DNA of 64,000 bases from Isoetes taiwanensis (lineage: Eukaryota > Streptophyta > Lycopodiopsida > Isoetales > Isoetaceae): NCBI GenBank assembly GCA_021234155.1, contig JAJEKV010000067.1, positions 3,897,279 through 3,961,278 on the forward strand, given 5' to 3'. The translations under genes and the position numbers were made by a program. This document shows, piece after piece, positions 10,770 through 23,511 of this stretch. The notes beneath the pieces are model-generated. The model ran no database searches, was not told where the DNA came from, and saw nothing but the letters and a program-made list of their open reading frames with translations. How positions within the stretch are numbered: the stretch's first letter is position 1; each line of letters opens with the position of its first letter.

Positions 10770-12324
10770 TGTGACGTTCCACATATTTATACGGTGTACG
10801 TATAAACATACTGACACGTCACGAGCTGAGGATACGCCATCATGGGGGTATGTAGACTAACCACAAGGGATTAATTTAGCTATGCTAAATTAACAAGGGG
10901 TTAATTAAAGGTTAATTACCTATAATTAAGGAATCATTATCTAATTAACTTAATTAAGCTAATTAAGTTAGGCTAATTAAGTAATTAGGAAAAGGACACC
11001 TGGCCAAACTCGATTGGCCAGCAGGAAACTGCTAATATGGGGCAGCAAATTGGATCCCAATCCCAATTTGCCCCAAATCGATCCTAAGGAGAGGAGCTGC
11101 TGGGCCAGATTGCCTGAAGATGGAGATGCCACATGACAATGGATCCAGCAGGAATTCAGGTTAGTGGATAGATTAGCTTGACATTTCTAGGGCCAGCGCC
11201 TCTGTCAGTCTTCTCTGCTTGTCTTTGATCATGGTTAACCCTTGTTTGATAGTTAGAATTGTTCTCAACTATGGATTATGCTTTGTGATGAATGGATGGG
11301 ATGTATCTTTGGTAGTATCTTTGTTAGATCTTCTTGAAAGCAGGGATTAAGGGGGGTAGAGACCTCTGTGACCTATGTTCAATAGTATGTCCCTAGTATC
11401 GCCCATAGCACCTAGTAATAGCGGCCTGTGCACAGGATCCCACCGACCTGTGGAATCTATGGCATGATTGAAGCACCAGACAAGGAGCCGTGGTGATGAA
11501 GTGTGAGGTGGGGCTTGCCTGAGCATAAAAGGCTACGGGGACTCCTTTAGTGAGCTAGGCCTGATAGCTGGCCAGTGAACCAGGCCGGGTATGGGTCTGA
11601 CACTCCCTGGGTACAGTGGTGTGAGCATCCTATACTTTGAGTAGATTTAGGAAAGTAGGTCGGGTACGGATGCGGGGGTCGCTGAGGCGGCACGTATTCT
11701 CTAGCTCACCCATGGATTCACTGCGACTCTGGGAAGGGACACTTCCCTGACCTTCCTCATCGGACCGGGGAGATGTAACCCGGAGTAGTCCCGAAGGGTG
11801 ATGCATTGGGATTGCGTCTCCGGAAGGCTACAATGACGCCATAGCTTGATTCGGCTCATCTGCAAAGTGTGCACAGGAGGGGCGGATGGAGTGGACAACC
11901 CTAGCCGATGTTCTATGCCAGCCAACGCCATGCCAAGATTCGGTCTGCTGCTCTCTTGAGACCTAGCCGTCAGTCGATCCTCATTGGAGTCTGAGCCGGG
12001 GTAGAACCTTGGGTTTGGGATGTTTTCCTTAGTATTAAATGCATCCTCTCTGTTATCATCAGTTGGATGGATGTGCCACCCTTCGTAGTGGTTATTTATG
12101 ATATGATTATGCTGTATGCTAACTTGTATTCACGCTTCCGCGACATAGGAGTCCCATTGAAGGCGTGGGCCGAATGACACCTCCGTGTCCTTCACCCGGA
12201 CATTTTTCGATAGATTGTCCGAGTTAGACGGAGGGCCCTGCTCATGGTGAGCTGATTGCCATGGGAGGGGGAAGTCCCCGTATGTATACGTCCGGAGCGT
12301 CGTATATATTCAAGGAGCGTCACA
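10770..12324 (+). mobile_element. 3' LTR of the chromovirus
   Basis: 1555 bp. It starts TGTGACGTTCCA and ends GGAGCGTCACA, so the ends carry the short inverted repeat TGTGACG/CGTCACA with canonical TG...CA. It is preceded by a polypurine tract. Blocks such as gcggcctgtgca and tgcacaggaggggcggatgg are shared with the LTR at 56866-58425, which has nearly the same length. It is more GC-rich than the flanks. Confidence 0.88.
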
Positions 12325-15300
12325 CAAATGACATGTAAGTATTTTACTTGTATTTTAGATACGCGGTTGTGATTGTCTGGGATTAGCTAGGGTTTTTGTG
12401 ACACCTTGTGCATTTGCCATCTTGCACTTTGAATAGTCAATATGTTTTATATTGGAGTTTGTGACTAAAGAAAACTTTCAATGAGAATTTTGCCATTGAA
12501 ATGGCATTTTTTCTTAGATAATGTCATTATGCAACCAAGTGCTTTTAAAATACATAGAAAACTTCCATGGTGAATTCCACATTTTGAATCCCATTTTGCT
12601 TGCTCCAAGAGCCAATCTCGACTCCCGAAGTCTGTCTGACCAGCCTAGCTCATCAACTTCCCTTTCTAGTTTCATCTTCGAGCAGTTCTGTAGCCCCCAA
12701 ACCTTATAGTATTTTGCAAACCTCAGTATACAGTATACAAAAACTTGTACAGGCGTACCCCACAAATGAGGATCGCTATGTACGTTCCAGATCAAGCAAA
12801 TATCTAGGGGGTTTCACCATATTATACCCGTATAAAGCATGTGCGTGACTGGTTATGGGTTTTTTTTTTCTTAACCGTCCGCATACGGATGAAGCAAAAT
12901 ACGGGCTTACCACTGTGGAGCCGTAGTTGGTCGAGAAGGGGGAGATGGGCGGGAACCTCCAATCCCGTATCATACGTTAGGCATTACTAGCTGGAGCAGG
13001 TAAATCCTAAATCTTTTCAATAATGCAGAAGCTCGAAGTCTTCCTTATCTCTTGCATTTTTCAGAAGCTTGAGGGTTTGTATTTGCTTGAAAACAGCTCA
13101 GGTCATTCATTTGAAGCTGAGAGTCTTTATACCCAATCCGGCCCTGCTATTTCTACTCATGTTTGCTATTTATTTTCTCTAAGATTAGGGGTCCTTTTTA
13201 CATATGCAAATCGTGGAATGCTTCAAGTACAACTGGGTTTTCCCTGAATTGATCATTGCGGACGTTGGACGTATTGTAAGAACCCTGAGCGCCGGAAGGA
13301 AATGTAGGTTTTTTAAAAATCCTTAGACATAAATCTGTAGCTTCTCTTGAGCAGATTAACTTATGACCTTGTTGCCTAAATCACATTGAAGTTTGAGTCG
13401 TGGAGATTGACTTCAGCCTATATTTACTTATTGTATTCAAACAGTTGCTGCTGAAGACTCAGGAAACCGAAGCAAATCTGCTTGGTTTTGAAGAGGAATT
13501 GATAGAGATAGATAGTAGATAGTAGTTTTAACGTCACGCAACTAGGCAGCATCCAACTGGACATGTGACCACACTCCACACTACATTGCTTGGTTGGGCC
13601 CTGCCCCCAACCAGGTCCAAGATAAAACAGGTCCAAGATAATCAATAGAAGCAAACTGTGCATATGGGTTATCAAGAATATCAACAAAATGTGAGGTGGA
13701 AGCAACAAATGGCAACTGCTCAGAATGATGAGATAAAGAGTTCAAGAGATGACGAACTAGCTGGCTGCAATGATACAGTAGTTACTTCATGTCCAGCAAG
13801 ATCAAGAGGTGAGGAACCAGCTGGTATAGAGGCTGCAGGAACAAAGTGGATGAAACGTACAGTTCCTATCCAATGTTTAGCATGCCCCAGCTCAATTTCC
13901 AGCTGATGAGAGGACACCCTAAACTGCCCCATTGAAAATATCGAAGGTCAGCATCAAGATAACCTGGTCTTACTATAACACCATAAGATGAAATGCTTAG
14001 GATGTTTTCCTTGTAAAGTTTCCTTTTGGAAGCTAACTCTGTAGAAGGGTTTAACAGATGTTACATAAAGCTGCTCCAAACGTATAAGCTGGTTTGCTGC
14101 TGCCCCATCAGTTTTGCTGTCAAGTTATATTGGAATGGAGGTGTTTTTGAGAAGCCAAGAGTGTTAAGCATCTTAACTATGGTGGACTGATAGATCTTGC
14201 TATAGCTTCATAAAATACAAGGTATAATAGGCTTTTATTGTGTTATTCATAATCCATTGTTGACCACGTTTACTAGATGACGGGCCTCAGCAATGGACTG
14301 GAGGTTGTTGCGGAGGACAAAAGACGGATGATTGTTCCACTACCTTGTAGGTTCATGTAATAAAATGCTCCATGCATGTTGTAAATGAGGAATAAACAGG
14401 GAGTTTAACCTATCTATTTTTTGTTGTAAGAGCATTAGACAATGCAAATTTTCATGCAAAGCAAGGGGGAGAAGATGCCTTCTTTATAGAGGACCTAGAT
14501 TGGAGTTGTAAATGGTGCGAAGAAGGTAAATGTTCACACAGTAAGCTACTTAGTCCTTCATAATTTCTTATGTTAACACGTCAAGCTACTTAGTCCTCCA
14601 TATTTTCTTATGTCAACAGTAAGTTGTTAACTACTATGGTCAAGCAATGCAGATTCATCCTTATTGACCCCCTTTTATACCAGTTAGGTGAGAATATGGG
14701 CATCTGTGCAACATTATAAATGTCAATTGCGATGGTAGGATGGTGGAACTGACAGTATTTCTTTCTTTCTTTCTTTCTCAGTTTTATTGTGTGTGATATA
14801 TAGCAGGACAAGTTGTTTTTAAAGGTTTACATCTCTGACAGAAATGATGGCGTCAGGAATTAATGCTGGATAATATGCTCGTGAACTTATGCAGCACTGC
14901 ATGGGACTGCAAACTGCTTGCCCAGCAAGAGCAAGTGCTTTTCCAGCAGAAATGCGTCAAGCCAGAACCCAAAACTCAGCCAAGAATGTGCTGGTAAAGG
15001 CAGAAAAAACTGACAACAGCTGTTGGATCAGCAACTGCCCTTGTTGCGACCCTTGTTTGAACAGGTCTACTAGACGACTTTACATTCATAATGCTTTTGA
15101 TACAGGTTCCTATCAACTCTTGATGCAACATTTGTGTTTGACGTTTTAACAAGCCTATTGGATGTGACCATACATTTGTTGGTTGTAGGGTAATTTATAA
15201 TCATGGAAGTTTTTTCTTTCCATGTGAAACATTCAAGTCATATTAGCAATTTGTAACTGATATGCCTTTGGTGCCTTCTAACTAGATGCAATAGAGTCTT

Positions 15301-15419
15301 AACCAACGAGACCAGTTTAGACCGAGAATGAAGATGCGAGAAATGTCTATTAAACACATTGTGAAATTTTTTTCCTTCTCCACAAACCATTTTTTTTCTG
15401 AATAAGGCTATGGCACAAA
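12325..15419. other. intergenic stretch, no gene recognised
   Basis: No supported coding region. Segment 12685-12785 (cctcatttgtggggta on the minus strand and flanks) is a diverged inverted copy of 18440-18540. A short (TTTC)n microsatellite lies at about 14758-14780. Small ORFs here are neither conserved nor domain-bearing. Confidence 0.45.
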
Positions 15420-15790
15420 CTCAAGTACAAGATCGGGTAGGGGTATGTAAAACGTAACATAGTCCGGGCGTATATCTACGATAGGGGGCAGGGAAACTGG
15501 GTTTTCCTATTTACGTATGTAGGGGTTTTCGACCTCCAAAAGTCGTATACAAGGGGTTTTCTGGTGACCCCTTGCACGCACATGAGGTATCCCCATGTGC
15601 CTAGGTGAAATCCCCGGGGCAAATATGCCCATCCGACAGCTCTCGATGCCTGGAGTAATCTTCCGTGTAAATATGCACCCAAACCAAAGGGGGTTTCAGG
15701 GGGATAGTTTGTGTTAATTAATATTAATGGTAGTGATGTGGTGTTGTTATATAAAAAAAAAATTTTGGCTTCGGGCATTAAGGCATGGGC
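15420..15790 (+). repeat. dispersed repeat family, copy 1
   Basis: It contains gggcaaatatgcccatccga, ctctcgatgcc and atatgcacccaaaccaaagg, followed by a gggggttt...agggggat motif, as in the copies near 18590-18660 and 20677-20910. It ends in ttttggcttcgggc, which resembles the ggcccttcgggccc hairpin at the end of copy 3. The element type is unknown; it could be a small DNA transposon. Confidence 0.6.
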
Positions 15791-17476
15791 ACTTTCGGCA
15801 CTAAAGATGGCATAAATGCATGTTGCAATTTTAGAAACACTTATGCATGTAACAACTTTAGAAATACTTCTGCAAACAAAAGCAAACTTAGGTAAACAAC
15901 CGTAGGAGTTTGCTCCCAAAGTCCTTTGTCACAAGGAACGTTCTTCGAAGTACTGCAACTGGAGGAGGATCTATGATAAATGCTCTATAGACTGTATCCC
16001 TTAGCCAGGCAATATGAGCATGCCAGAAGAGTGTCTCTTGCTGATCTAGAACCGTAAAATTATATACGTAGGATCTGCAAGTTTCAAGCTAGCTGATGAA
16101 GCCATGCGCATTTGCAGAACCAACACATAATGCAACGTTGGACTATCCAATTTCTCTTGTTGTAGTTTGTATTGCAGCAACCGATGAAGCCATGTGCATT
16201 TGCAGAACCAACACATATGCAAAGTTGGGCTTTTCAATTTGTTGTTGTGAAGATCTTAACGTAGCATTGCAGCCCAAATTATATCAAACATCAAGTGTAA
16301 AAGTAAAGATGAGACAGATACTTCCTTACCTCCAACAAAATATATTTCACCAGACTTGACGATGTTAACCTACCACAAAATGAGTAGATATTGTTGGCTC
16401 AGAAAAAAAAGATATCAAAGATCAAACTCTAGCTCCATCTAGCAAGAAATGAAATGCAAATTTTCACATGCAAAAGAATACCTACTTTGCAAGAAGAGAA
16501 TTTGCTGCATTTCATAACTCATCACAAAAAAGAAGGCATGACTCCAGCAATGTATATGAAGCTCTAAGATTTGGCAGAAGAATCTCCAATATATGACGGC
16601 ATTTCCGTTGCTAGAATCCTATATTATAATCTATGCCAATCTATGTCAAACGGATTTCCAAAGTAGAAGCTGCAAGAAGCTGCAATAATATGGCGTTGCA
16701 AGAGAAAGAATTTGGTTTCACGACCTAGAATCACGCAGAGTTCCATGTTTGTCATATATTTGCAGAAGAAGGCTTGGTTGTACCATAGCCAAGAAAACCA
16801 TCCGCTTCAAGACACAATCATCTTTTGCTTCAGGGATGGCTCCAGATCCTTGCCCATAGCTCGCATATAACTGAGCAGCCCGATGAGAACAACATGCAGA
16901 AACAGAAACGAAATTAGGGATAGGCCCTGACCTAAAAACAGAAACAAAACTGGTTCGCCAGATCGAAGCTCTGAAGAATCTCAGCCCTCCAATCTAGGGC
17001 TCGATGCACAACAAACACACAACAAAACATTATAATATAGGATTGTGCTTCCATGCAAAGAGACTGTATTTTCCAGAAATATTTTTCTTTTGAATTTTGC
17101 TACGTGAGAGACAATCAAAGAACAAAGTTCTAGACTTGCATAAGATTGCAAGGGTTTAAAAAGATCATACCTCAAATTTCATATTTGGCACATGAGTCTT
17201 CTACTGCTTCTGATCACGAAAGCCCTGCCAACTATAAACCGTTTTCCTGTATTAAAAATGCCACAGTTTCCATATTGCAGTCACCACAATCATATCACTG
17301 TGTATCACCACAATCATATCATTGTACATACATCGACTAAATGCTGCTAGGTAAGCTAAAATCGTAGCAAAAATGGAGCAGTCAGACAAAATACTTTGTT
17401 TGTTGTTAGACGCAGGAACAATGGAAAAGAAAGAGATTTGAGCTTCTAAAATGATCCGATAAACTGCAGCATGAAC

Positions 17477-17586
17477 CTGGATACTCATAAAGTACAATAA
17501 TCTGTCATATGATGTATGTTCTTCCCTTGCTGCCTTTATTGAAAAGAACAACATGTAAGGATAACTCAAGAAGCCTGTAAAGAAAC
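17477..17586 (-). pseudogene. exon-like segment of an unidentified gene, copy 1
   Basis: On the minus strand, acceptor ATGCAG and donor ATCCAG/GTTCAT bound a 110-nt open segment reading FFTGFLSYPYMLFFSIKAAR and EHTSYDRLLYFMSIQ. The copy at 40290-40399 has the same length and one replacement (E to K). The composition suggests part of a membrane or secretory protein. No family is recognised and neighbouring exons are not clear. Confidence 0.3.
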
Positions 17587-17935
17587 CTGCATTTATCAGT
17601 TGTGTTTGCATGTAAAGATACTTACCTGCGTTTACTTGGTAGACATGATGGCTTGAAATATTCTGAGAATGGCGAAGATTTTTATTCTCTTTGAAGGAAG
17701 ACGTCCAAAAGCTTTAATCCTATCGAACAACTACAGCACGTTGAGCAGCAGCAGATATGCATTTTTGTCAGATTTGTACTCACGTTAACCAAATTACACA
17801 ATCTGGCGACAGAGCCCAGCTCAAGAAAATTTGAGGCGCTAAAAAATTAGGAGCCATAAAAATCGTATAGAGCAGTGACAAATTCTATAAGAAAAGGGAA
17901 AGCTTGTATCTGGAAAAATAGCTTTGTGTGTGAAA

Positions 17936-18175
17936 ATGTCTGATGTGGTGGATCAAGCTCTGATATATGGGTTCGAGAAGGGGATCTCAGCTTCGTCGGG
18001 ATTGATTCCGGTAGTGGGAGGCTTTGTGCAGGAGATTTTCGGGTAGATATGGGGTCTGGCTTTCCTCAACAGGACGCTAGAGCAGAGAAAGGCAGCCATG
18101 CATTCGCTCTTCGAATCCATGGGCAAAATAATCGACCAAGCTCTCGCTGCAGTCATAGCCGACCAGGCCCGAACA
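17936..18175 (+). pseudogene. broken gene with hydrophobic Gly-rich helix, copy 1
   Basis: From an ATG the plus frame reads MSDVVDQALIYGFEKGIS, then a Gly/Val-rich hydrophobic stretch (LIPVVGGFVQEIFG), then stops at a TAG (18044-18046). The same frame then continues IWGLAFLNRTLEQRKAAMHS and MGKIIDQALAAVIADQAR before a second stop. Coding character then continues in another frame (LRKLENRLHLAVTDLINENT). The TAG is at the same codon in the copy at 40750, so the gene was dead before the duplication. The helix arrangement is loosely like the N-terminal helical bundle of delta-endotoxin-type proteins, but this is only a weak impression and no function is claimed. Confidence 0.4.
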
Positions 18176-18383
18176 TAAGAGTTTCCTGCTTGCACTGTAT
18201 AACCTTAGGAAGCTCGAGAATCGGCTTCACCTGGCTGTGACAGACCTCATTAACGAAAATACAAACGCAAAGTACTGTAGCTTCAAAACCACTCCCGCCC
18301 AACATTACGACAATACTCCCGCAAACGGGAGAGGGAACGCCGCATGCGTCTGCACATGCGGCGTCCCGGGCACGGCACACGGG

Positions 18384-18670
18384 GGTGACTCCTGGCAACG
18401 AGAGCTGTTGGATAGGCATATTCACCCCTTATTCCTTAATCTACACCGTACGTAAAGTTCCTCATTTGTGGGGTATGCAAGTACAAAATTTGCTATACTG
18501 TATAACAAGATTCACAAAATACTATAAGATTTCAAGCGGAATACTATATGGTGTTGATTTCGTACGTGCAAAATACAATTATGAGGGCTCTCGCTGCCCT
18601 ACGTCACCTCCCGTGTGAATATGCACCCAAACCAAAGGGGGTTTAAGGGGGATTTTAATTTAAATGTGTT
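18384..18670 (+). repeat. dispersed repeat family, copy 2, plus an inverted relative of 12685-12785
   Basis: Segment 18440-18540 (cctcatttgtggggtatgca onward) is the reverse-complement relative of 12685-12785. Segment 18590-18660 (ctctcgctgccctacgtcac, atatgcacccaaaccaaagg) belongs to the repeat family at 15420 and 20677. The whole lies in the 1.2 kb that copy 2 of the direct duplication lacks. Confidence 0.55.
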
Positions 18671-19272
18671 GGGAAAAAAACTAGAATTTATTTGAGGCTT
18701 TCATCACCTGTAGCTTTTGAATGATCACAATAAAACAAATAGAACATAAGTAAAAGTTACCATAAAGATAGAGTACATTGATCCCATTATTTTGAAAGTC
18801 ATAAAGTTTGCAACACCCATACACAAACATTTTTCAACTGGAATTTAACAGCAGCCTTTGGCCTCCATGGATTCTTGTGGTGAGAAACCAAAGTGGGAAA
18901 CTTTTCTGCTTGTTAGCACAAGCATCTAGAAGCCTTGGAATTTGCTTAATAACTGCCTCAAAATCTAAAAATGCATGGTAATTTTTTGCAAGCTTCATTC
19001 GGAATGAGCCATAAAACAATATCCAATAGCGCAATCCTGTATTAATCAGCTGGTAGGATGTGAAAGCCTACCAAACCCGGTCGAAAAATTGCTGTTTTAG
19101 CATAGATAACTTAACCAAACATATCCATATCATACGCTATCAAAAAGATCTCGGAGAGAGCTTTCCAACACAATAAAAATCATCTCAAACAGAGCTCTGG
19201 ATCAAAAGTTATGATAAGAAATGTGTTGTCGGCGGGGAAACTGCACTACATGCGCCCTTCAAGCTCTTCATG

Positions 19273-19466
19273 TGCCCATTATGCACCACACACACACAAA
19301 AAGAGGGCTTTTGTTGTGAGCCATTGGTTGTTGACCATTGGAAAAAAAAAGGCTAAAATCAATGGCCCTTTATGTGCCCATTATGCACCACACGCACAAA
19401 AAAGGGGCTTTTGTTGTGAGCCATTGGTTGTTGACCATTAAAAAAAAAGGCTAAAATCAATGGCTC
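19273..19466 (+). repeat. tandem duplication, about 100 bp unit
   Basis: Two head-to-tail copies of atgtgcccattatgcaccac ... gttgttgaccatt ... aggctaaaatcaatggc. Each ends in an A-rich tract. Confidence 0.85.
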
Positions 19467-19589
19467 AGAAATGGTGCACTCTAGATGTACGCATTAGTAC
19501 ATCCATTTGAATACATCACGAAATCATAGGAAAACCTTAGTGAAAAGCGTACAAAAACACAAAGAAAACCCCATGTTATTATGCTACAT

Positions 19590-20043
19590 ATGGAGTTTGG
19601 AGTCTAGTTAGCACATGCCTCTGGAATCTGTTGTTCACGTATCCGTGGCATCCATAAAGATATGACGGAAAGAGACCCAATGGGCCCTGATGAATGCCAT
19701 ACAAGGGTCGAAATTAGGGGGGTTCCTCCCCAGAATATCCGATTAAAGTTGGAAATATTGATTTGCTAAAGTAGATGCAGGCAAATTTTCAGTAGAAATT
19801 TCATAAAAATACTGTTAAATCCAGCAAATTAGAGGTATTTTTCTTAGAAATCCGGTAAGCATAAATAAAGGGCGACATTTTTGCTGGTCAGTGCAAAATC
19901 TAAATTCGAGGCCTGATGCCATAATGAATCATTTTATAGAAGCGTGTTGGTAATGTATTCCACAGCAAGTACCACCGTAGTGGAATCTGGGCCTTAATGG
20001 AGTTTGGAGTCTAGCGCATGTATAAGTAGAACTCTTGCCAAGT
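19590..20043 (+). repeat. second block of the direct duplication, copy 1
   Basis: ggagtttggagtctagttag through gtagaactcttgccaagt matches 41200-41643 in the same orientation. In the other copy it follows directly on the 2.4-kb block. Confidence 0.88.
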
Positions 20044-20676
20044 AGGTTACAAAAAACAAATCAGCCCAACAAGACAACATTTAGAAGAATGCATGAGGAA
20101 AGATAGGCTTATATAGTTTTGGGAGAGGGAATTTTGAACCACACAAACTCCATGATTATTTTGAAGGTGAAAGGGCTATACAAATTCATTTGTGGCATAA
20201 GAATGAAGATCCATGTGTGTATAGAAGCAACATAGAATTTCCATGAATCTTGGAGATGAAAGTTTATATGCTTTTTGTTGTAAATGCCAAGAACCCCTAC
20301 CCCCCAAATGTAAAAAAAAATCTAAAACAAAAGGCACCTTTTGAATTGCAGAGTTATTACTATACCATCTTCTCATTGTTCACTTATAACTTTACATGTT
20401 CCCAACAAATCCCAGCAATGCTGGGCAATGTTAGTTAGTAGATAGATAATGGAGGGCATAGATGTATCATGTGGTCAACAACGAAGAATAGAATAAGTGA
20501 AGCAGTTAAGTCGAAACAAAACGTTATATCTACTATATATCTTCTACTTTAGGTTCAAGATGTCACTTCCAAAATATGTATGAGGCTGGACATAATCCTC
20601 ATGAAGATGTTACAATACACATGTTATAGTGATATCACATCTCCTCTTCCTTCATGATAATTCATGAATACATGCA

Positions 20677-20915
20677 TACCCCACAAACGAGGATCACTAT
20701 GTACGATCCAGATCGAGGAATAAAGGGCAAATATGCCCATCCGACAACTCTCGATGCCCTACCTAACCCCCCGTGTGAATATGCACCCAAACCAAAGGGG
20801 GTTTGAGGGGGATTTTAATTTAATTTAATTGCATTGAATGCAATGGTTGGTAATTATGTGTTGGTTGTTATATCAAAAAAAAATTTGGGCCCTTCGGGCC
20901 CTAACAAGAGGAAAA
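20677..20915 (+). repeat. dispersed repeat family, copy 3
   Basis: ataccccacaaacgaggatc (as at 12757), gggcaaatatgcccatccga, and the ccaaaccaaagggggttt block, ending with a perfect hairpin GGGCCCTTCGGGCCC at about 20889. It is the most complete copy in the window. Confidence 0.6.
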
Positions 20916-22611
20916 ACAGAAAAACTTTAAGGGCGTAAATATTAATTATTAATTCAAGAGATTGTATAAAACATCAGGGACATTACATTACATTTTCATT
21001 TAATACAATGCATTTTTAGCTGGAAATAGTTCTAACATTTGAAATGCACAAATGGCCATCCAGTGAATATATGGAGCTGCTTTTTGAGTTCCTTAGAAAT
21101 ATCTAGCGTAGGTCCAGGATCTCCGACATCGAAACAAAGTACTATATCTTCATAGATCATATCCACAAAACTATTGAAACTTGGAGTATACCTTTTGGTC
21201 CAAAATGCTCCATGTTTGCACAAATTATGAAATTGGGTCAAAGATTAGAAATAACTACTACATCCTTCAAAGTTTAATGATATAGCTTGTAGGAATATGG
21301 ATATGCAATGTCTAAGATCTCTGCCTTCTTCTATCTTTAAGTTACAAACCAAAGACAAACTAATTTCAAATCTCAAATGACAAATATAACCCGTCCTCAT
21401 ATTTAATTAGCAAGTTTCATATTTAATATCAGGTTTCAAGGCAAAGATAACACTCAAAACACAACTACCAATACCATAATATGATCATAGCTCTCCATAC
21501 AGTACCTAAGCAAAAGGAAACCTATTACAAACAACAGAGTAATTCTCACTAATACAAATAAACCAATTTGGAGCTATTATTATTTGGAGCTACATAGTCA
21601 TTGTAATGCCATGATCTGATCTGACAGTAAAGCTCTACATCACAATCGAGAAACAACTTAATTGTATATATGGACTTCACTGTGTAATGTAATGGCAACA
21701 AAAGGTCTCCAGCTTATCCGTTCCATGTAAAGCAGCATTTTTTATCAGCAGCCATAGATTCAAATATCGTCTCCATCCTTCAGGAGGACTAGCAACAACG
21801 AGATCTAAAGCCAAGATCCACTAAAATGCAAGGTATTTCTTTCAGAAGTTCGCAAACTGAATATACAACACAAATATGTAGCATTTAAACCATGCCAGAT
21901 CTGAGAACTGAATACTAAGTATAAAGGATATGAAAAGTGACTTACTGGGACAAATCGAGAGATGTTCTAGCACTGTTGAGCATAAACATGAACTGTTGGA
22001 GCATAAACATGAAGAGGAACACAATATATTTTCTAGCTTCCATGTTTTCGAGAAGGAAAGAATGGCAAACCTTGTTGTGATGTATACATCTGCCAGCACA
22101 ATATAGAATCCAGATCAACAAACCTTATATTAAAGAATCCAAAAAGCAACCAAGAGAATACCGTGAGACGACATGCAACCATAAAACCCAATGCTTCATC
22201 CACTCAATTTGCTAATTGATGGAATTCGATGAGCATAGCACCCGATATTTAAATAGCATCCTTCACATTCTGCAACAAAGAAGTACAGAGTTAGAGTAAT
22301 GCTACGAAATCAATGCGTCAAAAACAATTCCCTGAGCTACAAAACCGGAGAAGGTGTGAACAGTTCTGTGGAAAATCGAAATCCAAACCTTGTTATGATG
22401 TGGTAAATTAGCCAGGCTTGTAAAAAACGTTGGCAAGACCTGCGCTAGGCATTTTTTTAAAAAATTCAAAACTAATGACGATGCTCCTTACCTTCAGCTC
22501 ATGCAGATTGAACTGCCTTAAAGAAGCTTGAGCACTTCACCAAAGATCTGGCAAAGAAACGCATTTTCAAGATATTTCGTAGCAAAAAGATAAGGCAGAT
22601 AAGATGCTTAC

Positions 22612-22724
22612 TGTGATCTTCACCTAACTCTGCATCCAATGGCATAACGTCAGCAACCAACACATAACTAGCAATGCTTCCCCAGCCAGGTTCGTCACAC
22701 TGAACAAAGGCATAAGCCCCAAAG
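22612..22724 (-). pseudogene. possible 3' exon of an unidentified gene
   Basis: On the minus strand, after an acceptor (GAAGCAG), a 113-nt open segment reads FGAYAFVQCDEPGWGSIASY and then VLVADVMPLDAELGEDH, ending at a GTAAGC donor. The next candidate exon (22498 to about 22545) runs into a stop quickly. The amino-acid texture is strongly coding-like, but I do not recognise the family. It may be a host gene remnant or a captured fragment. Confidence 0.3.
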
Positions 22725-23479
22725 CTGCTTCAATCGATCGGCCTTCCAAGAGTCGAAATCCGGAATCCTCTGCCGCTGTTAGGTTATCCAAGGAAACCTA
22801 AAATAATAATATTATAATATCACAAATTTAATAAAAAAACAAACATGCAAGGGGAAATACCTACAACCACAGGATTTGCCTTCTTCTTGGAAATCAATGG
22901 CTTAAAAGAAGGTGCACTCTATAAATACTGTTTAGTACATGCAGATGAATACAGTGGCTAAATCATAGGAAAACCATGTAAAAAAACATACAAAAACACA
23001 AAAGAAACCCCCTGTTATAATGCTACATATTCTATATAATATTTGGATGCATTTTGAAGGAATTGAGTCGAATTGATTTTTAGCATTCACGGAGACCAAA
23101 TTGTCTATGGGACTTTGATTTCTTTAGAGATTCAACTGTTTAGCTGTGAATGTTGAAATGTATAAAAAGATGATTTGGCACATGACAGATTTTTATGCAT
23201 GATAGTGGAAAGCGGTTTAGACTTGCACAAGTTAAATTTATGTCATAGCGGTTGAAGATATCTTTACCCTAGTTTGGCTCCTGGCCTTCAGCATCACCAA
23301 AAAATAAACCCCTCCTTCGAGATCTTACAACGGTTACTGCGTAGTTTGGGGTCATTTTTGTCGAATTAGAGCTCTCTCATCACGAAGGCACTCACTTTTC
23401 ACTTTCCTACCTGTGCCTCTGATTTGGCCAATTCCTACCAGTACAAAACTGGTCCTGTTCAATTCTGTAGAGAATCTCT

Positions 23480-23511
<32 letters not shown>

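Larger units (their letters stand above)
8300..12324 (+). mobile_element. 5'-truncated Ty3/gypsy chromovirus with 3' LTR
   Basis: This is the 3' half of a retrotransposon in the order RNase H end, integrase, chromodomain, 3' untranslated region, polypurine tract and one LTR. The gag, protease, reverse transcriptase and 5' LTR are missing; homology starts abruptly near 8308. The LTR is related to the one at 56866-58425, so the two belong to one lineage. With no 5' end, a target-site duplication cannot be checked. Confidence 0.9.
15983..18383 (+). repeat. direct segmental duplication, copy 1 (2.4 kb)
   Basis: Nearly identical, in the same orientation, to 38789-41183 (ctatagactgtatcccttag through tctgcacatgcgg). 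Differences are single bases and small indels. The homology resumes at 19590-20043 against 41200-41643; the 1.2 kb between (18384-19589) is absent in copy 2. The block contains a minus-strand exon-like segment and a broken plus-strand gene. Confidence 0.9.

Noticed and set aside
17936-18240. Confident assignment as a delta-endotoxin-like gene
   Set aside because: Only a general resemblance of a hydrophobic helix and an amphipathic helix; too short and broken to support the family, so only described as unknown.
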